A program made the position numbers and the translations under genes. The notes beneath the pieces are model-generated. The model was not told the DNA's origin. It made no database searches and saw only the letters and a list, made by a program, of their open reading frames with translations. From contig CANJXV010000112.1 in the NCBI GenBank assembly GCA_947478935.1, positions 1 to 7,968 on the forward strand: a stretch of 7,968 nt of DNA. The letters are read 5' to 3'. How positions within the stretch are numbered: position 1 is the stretch's first letter; every line of letters begins with the position of its first letter. The DNA is from Comamonadaceae bacterium. GTDB lineage: Bacteria; Pseudomonadota; Gammaproteobacteria; Burkholderiales; Burkholderiaceae_C. Positions 1 through 5,241 of the stretch are shown in pieces.

Positions 1-51
1 GACGTGTTCACGCAATACCGCGCGACGCCAAAGTTGCTCTGTCGTGCTCAT
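1..51 (-). CDS. N-terminal fragment of an unidentified gene, possibly a ptmE-like nucleotidyltransferase (cut by window edge)
   Basis: An ATG at 51-49 opens a frame of 17 codons that runs off the left edge without a stop: MSTTEQLWRRAVLREHV. It begins 3 nt after the stop of the deacetylase gene, and AAAGG (65-61) sits 9 nt upstream as a ribosome binding site, so it is very likely the next gene of the same operon. The fragment is too short to assign from sequence. In Campylobacter-type legionaminic acid loci, neuB and neuC homologues are followed by ptmE, a sugar-1-phosphate nucleotidyltransferase with N-terminal CBS domains. The identity suggested here rests on that gene order alone. Confidence 0.6.
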   Translation of the reverse strand, partial: MSTTEQLWRRAVLREHV

Positions 52-54
52 GGC

Positions 55-723
55 CTAGGACCTTTCGCGCAGCAGCTCGAAGGCCTCTGCAGCATGAAAG
101 CCCGCCGCGCTGCCCCGTACCATAGCCAAGGCCTTCACCGCTTCTGCGCTGCGGGGGAAAGGGAAGGCGCCAAGCTCTGCACTGTAGATTTGCAATGCAG
201 CTAGCTTGGCATCGAGGTGCGCGCTGATGTCGATGTAAACGTTAGGGCGAAATGTATTGAACGGGTCCAAACCGAATTCTGTTTCCGATAATGTTTCGTA
301 TGCCATCACACGTTCAATGGAAGGATAACGAAACCATTTTGTGCAGGCCCCGACCGCATTAAAAGTCACGTGATGGTCTGTGTGAATATCCGAGCTATGA
401 GGAATCAGTACCTCGGTGGGTACAAAGGCTTTTATCACAGCCGCGACTTTTTCTATGATGTGATGCATTGGGATTGTGTCTAAGTGCGTGGTCGGCAACT
501 TCAATTCATACACCGCGTCAAATTCAAAGTGCCTCGCAATCGCGGCAATTTGCGACGCCTTGCTGTCAATTTGGCTTTGCGTCCAACCATGTTCAATATC
601 CATACAAGTCATAAGCAACCAGGCAGTTTGTCCGCCTTGAGCTTTTCGCCGCAATAAGGTACCGCCTGCACCCAATACCTCATCATCTGGATGCGGTGCT
701 GCGATGAGTGTGCGCGTGGTCAT
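55..723 (-). CDS. PIG-L/LmbE family zinc-dependent N-deacetylase
   Basis: The protein has 222 residues, a usual length for the PIG-L/LmbE family, whose members remove N-acetyl groups from GlcNAc-containing substrates (MshB and GlcNAc-PI deacetylase are examples). Residues 8-23 hold the family signature APHPDDEVLGAGGT. H11 and D14 are the expected zinc ligands and D13 the catalytic base. A second motif, HTDHH at 114-118, supplies the third zinc ligand (H117), with H114 and D116 at the active site. The C-terminal RGSAAGFHAAEAFE (203-216) is also typical. No signal peptide or membrane segment is seen, so it should act in the cytoplasm. It starts 10 nt after the neuC stop, with AAAGGA 6 nt before the ATG. 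The context suggests a substrate in the nonulosonate pathway, either a nucleotide-sugar precursor or the nonulosonate itself. The exact substrate is unknown. Confidence 0.93.
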   Translation of the reverse strand: MTTRTLIAAPHPDDEVLGAGGTLLRRKAQGGQTAWLLMTCMDIEHGWTQSQIDSKASQIAAIARHFEFDAVYELKLPTTHLDTIPMHHIIEKVAAVIKAFVPTEVLIPHSSDIHTDHHVTFNAVGACTKWFRYPSIERVMAYETLSETEFGLDPFNTFRPNVYIDISAHLDAKLAALQIYSAELGAFPFPRSAEAVKALAMVRGSAAGFHAAEAFELLRERS

Positions 724-729
724 CGTAAA

Positions 730-735
730 TCCTTT
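730..735 (-). promoter_or_regulatory. ribosome binding site of the PIG-L deacetylase gene
   Basis: On the minus strand AAAGGA lies 6 nt upstream of the ATG at 723 and overlaps the end of neuC. It supports this start and translation within one operon. Confidence 0.75.
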
Positions 736-1933
736 AATAGCTTATGCGCTTTGCCAATAGCGAGTTTCTGTCTGGCAGGCTCTTGATAAACTGTATGGAT
801 CGATCGACCATAAAGCCATCGCCATAAATGCATTCAGCGCGACGTACGTTTTCTCGATAAGCGGTATCAAAAAGAGCCGTCTGAAGCGCCGAACGGATAT
901 CAACTGAATTTCCGTCAACAAACTGCACGTTGATCCCAGCCAAGCGATCACGCTGGCGCTCACCCACATTGATCGCCGGCACCCCAATGAATCCAGCCTC
1001 CAGCAGCCCAAGCGAAGAATTGCCGACGATGGCTTGGGCGCGTTTTAACATGGTCGCGAAAATGGAGCGCGGGAGATTTTTGTAAATGTGCACACGCTCA
1101 TGTTCCCTAAAGGACTCGGTGATCCGCATTAAATCCGCATAACCCGGGTCGTTGTTTGGGGCGCCAATGAATACATAGTGGCCCGTGGCGATACATTCCT
1201 CCATCGCGGTACGCAGTTCATCCGGAGCTTGGCCCACTGCCGAACTCACGGCATGGTAAACGAGCACAATGTATTTCCCATTAGCCTCAGGTCCCAGGGC
1301 GGTCATCATGTCCTCGCTGGTGACCTCGGGCTCGGTGCGCAAGCGGTCTAACCCCGGGTTGCCAACTGTCTTGATTCGCCATGGCTCTTCGCCCATTTGC
1401 AGAATACGCGTGGTGTGGGCTTCGGTCATGGTCAAGTGGACATGGCTCAGCTTGGTGGTGGCATGGCGGGCTTCTTCATCGACATCTCCACCAACAGGAT
1501 GGGCGTTATCACCGCCGGCGATGTGAATCGAAGGAATGCCCAAATAATTACACGCAACGGCGGCCATCAAGGGCTCTTCTCGATCACCAAGATAGACCAA
1601 AAAATTAGGATTGGCGGAGGTGAGCGCATCGGACAAGCCATCAAGCAAGCGGGCTGCAGATTTCACGCGGCTCTTTACCGTGTTGCCGCTTTCAATGAAT
1701 TGAAAATTTTCGATTTTTGCGACTATAGGGAACCCATCGGCCTCTATCAGGCGAACCGAATGATCATGCAATGCCGTGAGGTGTGCGCCTGCAACTATAA
1801 AACCGACTTCAAAGTCAGGTTCTGCCTGCAGACCACGCATCAGGGGATACAAAAGATCGTACTCTGAACGGATGGCTGTAAGCGCGAGCACTTTTACCCG
1901 CCTCTTAGCAGCTGTGTCTTGCGCATTAAACAT
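734..1933 (-). CDS. neuC: hydrolysing UDP-N-acetylglucosamine-type 2-epimerase (NeuC/LegG family)
   Basis: This 399-residue protein belongs to the NeuC family, which hydrolyses a UDP- or GDP-linked 2-acetamido sugar and inverts C2, giving the free manno-configured hexosamine that NeuB uses. Visible motifs are TAIRSEYD (19-26, the family's GTRxxYx motif), LGDRE (115-119), HIAGGD (137-142), DEEARHATTK (152-161), GNPGLD (191-196), GNSSLGLLEA (304-313) and NVGERQ (322-327), covering both GT-B-like domains. The loop between HIAGGD and the DE pair (143-151) looks longer than the usual HIxGGExTGxxDE pattern. The chosen ATG has TAAGGG 6 nt upstream and lies inside the end of the WbqC-family gene (8-nt overlap). 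It adds about 12 residues before the first beta strand. A GTG at residue 15 preceded by AAGAGG is a possible alternative start. With LegC beside it, a legionaminic role (LegG) is more likely than plain sialic acid. Confidence 0.93.
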   Translation of the reverse strand: MFNAQDTAAKRRVKVLALTAIRSEYDLLYPLMRGLQAEPDFEVGFIVAGAHLTALHDHSVRLIEADGFPIVAKIENFQFIESGNTVKSRVKSAARLLDGLSDALTSANPNFLVYLGDREEPLMAAVACNYLGIPSIHIAGGDNAHPVGGDVDEEARHATTKLSHVHLTMTEAHTTRILQMGEEPWRIKTVGNPGLDRLRTEPEVTSEDMMTALGPEANGKYIVLVYHAVSSAVGQAPDELRTAMEECIATGHYVFIGAPNNDPGYADLMRITESFREHERVHIYKNLPRSIFATMLKRAQAIVGNSSLGLLEAGFIGVPAINVGERQRDRLAGINVQFVDGNSVDIRSALQTALFDTAYRENVRRAECIYGDGFMVDRSIQFIKSLPDRNSLLAKRISY

Positions 1934-2645
1934 CGTGCGCCCTTATGCTGGAGCAACTCAACAATTCTTCTAGTGCCTGGGGTCCTAGATTGAACAAAAG
2001 ATCGAGTATGCACAGATCAGGCACATAGATGCCCCATAGTTGAGGGTAGGGTCGCTGGGCGTAACCATGCCAATGAAGTGCAACACCTTTTGCTTTATAA
2101 GAATCAGCATCCATGTAGCGCATGCTTCCCTCGCCCGTACCGCTTAAATAAGCGTCTGCTCCGCAGGCATCCAGTAATTCTAGGATGTGGTCAAGGCCGG
2201 ACCGTGGCGTTGCCACCAATTCGGACGCAAGATAAATACGCGTTTCAATATGCATCAAGCCACACATCAATTTAATGAATGCGACGGCCATGTCGGAAAA
2301 TTGAAGCCACTCTTGATCGAGAAAAAAGCTTTGGATAGGTGGAGAATACTCGGAGAAAAATTTGGCCTTTGCGTAGCTAGTAGCGATAGATTTCCAATGC
2401 TTCTTTTGCCAATCGACGCCAGCGCTCAAGGCTTGGTCTTTCACGCTAAGACGTTCGCTTCTTCCGGTGACAGGAGCGGTTAACAAAATGCTGCCGTTCG
2501 CGCCCTTGATGCAATTCCGGTTGAAAAAGCCTTTGCCGCCCGGGTACTGGACGTCATCCAAAAAAACGAAAACGTCGCTGCTCGCTATTTTGCCGAAGTA
2601 TGGCTGCCAGGGGAGGTAAACCGGTTGATGGATCGAGGCTAGCAT
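1926..2645 (-). CDS. WbqC-family protein
   Basis: The protein has 239 residues and matches the WbqC family, found widely in O-antigen and glycan loci without a firmly established reaction. Typical features are the N-terminal IHQPVYLPW (5-13) followed by PYFGKIASSD (15-24), FVFLDDVQYP (26-35), FNRN (41-44), WQKKHWKSIATSYAKA (79-94), the glycine-rich YLSGTGEGSMRY (166-177), and a C-terminal tail ending in LCILDLLFNLGP. Conserved His, Asp and Cys residues hint at an enzyme, and association with aminosugar pathways suggests transfer of an acyl or aminoacyl group, but this is inference. No signal peptide or membrane helix is seen. The ATG gives the family's normal N-terminus, although no clear Shine-Dalgarno sequence precedes it. 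It is the first gene of the left minus-strand group and overlaps neuC by 8 nt. Its base composition resembles neuC rather than the AT-rich block beside it (34 G+C in row 2461-2520). Confidence 0.88.
   Translation of the reverse strand: MLASIHQPVYLPWQPYFGKIASSDVFVFLDDVQYPGGKGFFNRNCIKGANGSILLTAPVTGRSERLSVKDQALSAGVDWQKKHWKSIATSYAKAKFFSEYSPPIQSFFLDQEWLQFSDMAVAFIKLMCGLMHIETRIYLASELVATPRSGLDHILELLDACGADAYLSGTGEGSMRYMDADSYKAKGVALHWHGYAQRPYPQLWGIYVPDLCILDLLFNLGPQALEELLSCSSIRAHDV
1940..1945 (-). promoter_or_regulatory. ribosome binding site of neuC
   Basis: On the minus strand TAAGGG lies 6 nt before the ATG at 1933, within the 3' end of the WbqC-family gene. It supports this upstream ATG over the internal GTG candidate. 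Confidence 0.7.
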
Positions 2646-2683
2646 TTCAGTTCTAACGCAACAAAGAATTGGTGCAAAATATG

Positions 2684-2697
2684 AGCAATAAATTGCT
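2684..2697. repeat. perfect 14-bp inverted repeat, candidate operator
   Basis: AGCAAT and ATTGCT are perfect reverse complements separated by AA. The palindrome sits about 30 bases before the plus-strand GTG start and about 40 bases from the minus-strand ATG, a position where a regulator could control both directions. A palindrome this short in AT-rich DNA could also arise by chance. It has no T-run and is too short to be a good terminator. Confidence 0.3.
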
Positions 2698-2715
2698 AAA
2701 TGTGCTACTTATTCT

Positions 2716-2721
2716 AGGAGG
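2716..2721 (+). promoter_or_regulatory. strong ribosome binding site (AGGAGG)
   Basis: A full AGGAGG lies 6 nt upstream of a GTG and decides the start of the following gene. It is the best Shine-Dalgarno sequence in the window. Confidence 0.88.
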
Positions 2722-2727
2722 AAAACC

Positions 2728-3387
2728 GTGGATTCAGAGTCACTAAAAAGGAGCTGGGACGATTATGCGGCACGGACTGACTCTATATGGCCATCGGAGC
2801 ACCTCGTCAGATTCATCAGAAGCAATCAACTTCACACGCAAAAATTGAGAGTGTTGGAGATTGGACCGGGTTCCGGCAGAAATTCAGTCTATCTCGCGAG
2901 TCTTGGGTTTGACTTAACGGTGATTGATATATCTCAAGAAGCTATAAAAAAAACATTGATGGCGTTGAATAGTAATGGATATAAAGCCTTAGGAATTGTG
3001 GAAAATATCTTAGATTGCGCACTAGAACAATTCGATATTATTATTGATATCTCTACATTACAACACTTAAGACATAGTGAATTAATAACAACAATAGGTA
3101 AGCTACATAAGATTCTATCTGTTGGCGGACAGTTTTTTTCAATTACAAAGCATAGAAATGACACTACGTATCAATTAGGAGAACTAGTTTCTAATTGTGA
3201 GGTTTACTTCAAACCTGGAATACCTAAAGTTGTTTACGAGACGCACATTACTTATCTAGATATTTCGGAAATAACCAGCGCATACGAGCAATTCGACTTC
3301 ATGGAAGTCAACTATGACGAATGGACTTACGGAAACATGACTTCCCGGAATGCCCATTGGATGATTCACGCAAAGAAATTGAAATGA
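2728..3387 (+). CDS. class I SAM-dependent methyltransferase
   Basis: The 219-residue protein carries the class I SAM-binding signature RVLEIGPGSGRNSVYLA (41-57), a second beta strand ending in VIDIS (65-69) with an acidic residue to hold the ribose, and the motif IV region FDIIIDISTLQHL (102-114). A strand and turn follow at LSVGGQFFSIT (130-140). The rest is unlike any methyltransferase I can name, so the acceptor is unknown; a sugar hydroxyl or amine is plausible from context. No membrane segment is present. The GTG start is fixed by AGGAGG 6 nt upstream. Its stop overlaps the next gene's preferred ATG by 4 nt (ATGA), so the two are translationally coupled and probably work in one step or branch. 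Base composition is clearly AT-rich (19 G+C in row 2941-3000) with frequent ATA codons, unlike neuB or neuC, which suggests transfer from another genome. Confidence 0.85.
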   Translation: MDSESLKRSWDDYAARTDSIWPSEHLVRFIRSNQLHTQKLRVLEIGPGSGRNSVYLASLGFDLTVIDISQEAIKKTLMALNSNGYKALGIVENILDCALEQFDIIIDISTLQHLRHSELITTIGKLHKILSVGGQFFSITKHRNDTTYQLGELVSNCEVYFKPGIPKVVYETHITYLDISEITSAYEQFDFMEVNYDEWTYGNMTSRNAHWMIHAKKLK

Positions 3388-4403
3388 TAACACTTGAGCC
3401 AGCACCGCAACTCAGCAAGCTAGCGACCGGATTAAGAAGTCAATCTATGTTCCAGCCTAGATTAACATATTTAAATTCTGGGAAATCTGCTATATCTTTG
3501 CTGATTGAATACTTTAAGTTTAGAGGACGAATTAAAGATAAAAATGGAAGTGTATTTATTCCTAAATGGGTTGGTTCGCCCGTGTACCAAGAAATCGCAG
3601 GATCGGCGATTCCGTCAACAAGCCCAGAAATCCCGCATGATATATATATGATGTACCATCAATATGGTTTCTCTCAAGATATAAAAAAATATATATCTTC
3701 AATGAGATCTGAGCAATCAATAATCATTGAGGATTGTGCGCATCGGATTGAGGGCCCTGTACTTAATGAAACTCAAAGAGAATATCATTATTCAATCTTC
3801 AGTTTCAATAAATTTCACTTCTGCATGCTACTTGGCGGCATAGATACGAATGATCTTGATTTTAGTTTCTGGTTAAATTCATTTTCTAAAAATTTTGAAT
3901 CCTCTATTTTATTGAATTTATTCAAAGTCGTGGACGAGTTTTTGGTGCATTCAAAGAACTTCGATAAGAGTGACCCTTTCTCGCGTATTAGAAAAATGAC
4001 ATTTTCGGTTTATTCAAGCTATCCAAAAGCTTTGGACACTTCTATCGCCATACATGAGAAAAATATCGAGCGAGAACTAATTAGAAGAAAAAGTATATAT
4101 TCATATTTCGCCGAAAAGTTTGGGCCAGCAGAAATATTACCAAAGTGTTGGGTTACCACTTATTGCCCATATGCAATTCCGATTAAAGGCCCCCTAAAAT
4201 TCTTGCAAGAAATTCAAAATATGTTGCAGACGTTTGAAATTCGTGCGCCCATCAATCACTTCGACTTTAACTTGAATAACTTAGATCCAGCATATGAAAA
4301 ATCACTGATTCTGCCGTGTCACTCTCAATTAACAGATGTTCAAGTGGAGATCATTCGAGATTTGATTTTCACCAAACTTCCATCTGGCAAATTTTGGCAT
4401 TAG
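3384..4403 (+). CDS. divergent DegT/DnrJ/EryC1-type (PLP aminotransferase fold) protein
   Basis: With the ATG at 3384 the protein has 339 residues. I prefer this start because it gives an ATGA overlap with the methyltransferase stop. An in-frame ATG at 3321 would add 21 residues from within the upstream gene and has no ribosome binding site. The layout recalls DegT aminotransferases: a YLNSGKSAISLL segment (29-40) where a phosphate-binding turn is expected, VFIPKWVGSPVYQEI (57-71), YHQYGFSQDI (91-100), IIIEDCAHRI (113-122) whose aspartate would contact the PLP ring nitrogen, and YSIFSFNKFHFCMLLGG (137-153) whose K143 stands at the Schiff-base lysine position. The C-terminal LPCHSQLTDVQVEII (310-324) matches the usual family ending. 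Similarity to the canonical LegC at the other end of the window is weak. It is very AT-rich (15 G+C in row 3661-3720). It is either an aminotransferase for an unusual sugar or a repurposed member. Confidence 0.75.
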   Translation: MITLEPAPQLSKLATGLRSQSMFQPRLTYLNSGKSAISLLIEYFKFRGRIKDKNGSVFIPKWVGSPVYQEIAGSAIPSTSPEIPHDIYMMYHQYGFSQDIKKYISSMRSEQSIIIEDCAHRIEGPVLNETQREYHYSIFSFNKFHFCMLLGGIDTNDLDFSFWLNSFSKNFESSILLNLFKVVDEFLVHSKNFDKSDPFSRIRKMTFSVYSSYPKALDTSIAIHEKNIERELIRRKSIYSYFAEKFGPAEILPKCWVTTYCPYAIPIKGPLKFLQEIQNMLQTFEIRAPINHFDFNLNNLDPAYEKSLILPCHSQLTDVQVEIIRDLIFTKLPSGKFWH

Positions 4404-4439
4404 AAATATCGTTAGTATCAATGATATTATTCAGCAAGT
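4404..4439. other. 36-bp convergent gap without a convincing terminator
   Basis: This gap separates the stop codons of the DegT-type gene (plus) and the TylF-like gene (minus). AATATC (4405-4410) and GATATT (4423-4428) can pair into a 6-bp stem of mostly A-T pairs with a 12-nt loop. No G+C-rich hairpin or T-tract is seen on either strand, so efficient intrinsic termination is doubtful. Confidence 0.4.
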
Positions 4440-5213
4440 TTAATCCCCGTAAACCGCCCAAGCGCATGTTGTTTGGTGCGGGAAGCGTCTCAATGATAAG
4501 TTATTTAGGCCAAGGACTTCATTAACTGCGATTGTTTCCCCAGGCCAAAACTCATTACTCAACTCATCAAAAACTAGTAAAGAACCCTTGGTTAGTCTCG
4601 GAATAATTTTTTCTAACACATCCTTCGTTGGCTTGTAAATATCCATGTCAAATATAGCCATTGAAATAATCGCATGAGGGTTTGCGGACAACCAACCATC
4701 GATCGTCACTGATGCATCTCCCTTGATTAGTTCGAATTTCTTCAAGTGAGCGTTTGGGCAAAATGATTCGTGCAGTGCCAAAATCTCTTCAAGTATTACT
4801 TCATAATTTTTTGAGGTCGCATAATCACCTACTTTTGCTTCAATTGCATCATTTCTATCAATTACTGGAAAGCCTTCAAAGGTATCGAAACCATTAATTT
4901 TCCGACTAATATTAAATGGTTCATACATTCCGCGCAGGTTAATGAGTTGCGCCATAGTGGCTCCCCATTGCACTCCAAATTCGCATATCACGCCAGGAAT
5001 ATCAATTATTTTTTGATACAAATTATTGTAATATAAAACTCTGCTGATTGCATGTCGCTTCAGCGTGACTAAGTTGTGTCCATTCCATTGCGGGCCGAGG
5101 TTTGGAAGTAGTTCCTTGGTTATTTCTAGTAAGCGCTCTGTTCTGAGGTGCTCATCCGTTGATCTTGCATAAAACTCTCCATTAATCTTTGATTCTGTAT
5201 TTAACTGCTGCAT
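4440..5213 (-). CDS. TylF/MycF-like O-methyltransferase
   Basis: The 257-residue protein fits the TylF family (macrocin O-methyltransferase and relatives), SAM- and metal-dependent enzymes that methylate sugar hydroxyls. Recognisable segments are VICEFGVQWGATMAQL (75-90, SAM binding), INGFDTFEGFP (106-116), GDYA (129-132), ELIKGDASVTI (161-171), FDMDIYKPTKDVLE (188-201) and LLVFDELSNEFWPGE (212-226). D191 and D216 with E217 lie where MycF has its metal-binding acidic residues. There is no signal peptide or membrane helix. The ATG has TAAGGA 6 nt upstream and follows the neuB stop by 28 nt in the same direction, so it is probably cotranscribed with legC-neuD-neuB. Its composition is AT-rich (15 G+C in row 4981-5040), unlike neuB, so it seems to have arrived with the plus-strand pair it faces. 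A methylated nonulosonate or neighbouring sugar is a reasonable but unproven product. Confidence 0.88.
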   Translation of the reverse strand: MQQLNTESKINGEFYARSTDEHLRTERLLEITKELLPNLGPQWNGHNLVTLKRHAISRVLYYNNLYQKIIDIPGVICEFGVQWGATMAQLINLRGMYEPFNISRKINGFDTFEGFPVIDRNDAIEAKVGDYATSKNYEVILEEILALHESFCPNAHLKKFELIKGDASVTIDGWLSANPHAIISMAIFDMDIYKPTKDVLEKIIPRLTKGSLLVFDELSNEFWPGETIAVNEVLGLNNLSLRRFPHQTTCAWAVYGD

Positions 5214-5219
5214 TTATTT

Positions 5220-5225
5220 TCCTTA
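5220..5225 (-). promoter_or_regulatory. ribosome binding site of the TylF-like methyltransferase gene
   Basis: On the minus strand TAAGGA lies 6 nt before the ATG at 5213, in the 28-nt gap after neuB. It supports the chosen start. Confidence 0.75.
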
Positions 5226-5241
5226 AGTTTTCTGGTTAATA

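Larger units (their letters stand above)
2646..2727. promoter_or_regulatory. divergent intergenic region, presumed to hold two promoters
   Basis: These 82 bases separate the WbqC-family gene (minus) from the methyltransferase gene (plus) and form the only divergent gap in the window. Both flanking groups must start transcription here unless they depend on antisense read-through. The stretch is AT-rich. I could not find a pair of -35 and -10 boxes close to the sigma-70 consensus on either strand; TTGGTG (2669-2674) and TATTCT (2710-2715) are weak matches and not suitably spaced. It contains a perfect inverted repeat at 2684-2697. Confidence 0.55.
2646..5241. other. AT-rich three-gene block, probable acquired variable cassette
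   Basis: The block holds the class I methyltransferase, the DegT-type gene and the TylF-like methyltransferase. Single-row hand counts give 19, 15 and 15 G+C of 60 inside it (rows 2941, 3661 and 4981). Rows 2461 and 7321 outside it give 34 and 32. The change falls close to the WbqC-family start on one side and the neuB stop on the other. I found no transposase, integrase, tRNA or flanking direct repeat, so homologous recombination of a polysaccharide locus is a likelier route than a mobile element. Confidence 0.65.

Noticed and set aside
1397..1867. Plus-strand open frame of 156 codons opposite neuC
   Set aside because: It is fully antisense to conserved NeuC motifs with no family resemblance or convincing ribosome binding site.
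3321..3383. Upstream ATG for the DegT-type gene giving a 360-residue protein
   Set aside because: It would overlap the methyltransferase by 67 nt, lacks a Shine-Dalgarno sequence, and the extra residues show no family similarity. The ATGA overlap at 3384 is a better start.
4405..4428. AATATC/GATATT stem as a bidirectional terminator
   Set aside because: The stem is 6 bp, mostly A-T pairs, has a 12-nt loop and no T-tract, so it is unlikely to terminate transcription well.
2646..5241. Transposon or insertion sequence as the carrier of the AT-rich block
   Set aside because: No transposase or integrase frame, terminal inverted repeats or target-site duplication could be found at the junctions by eye.
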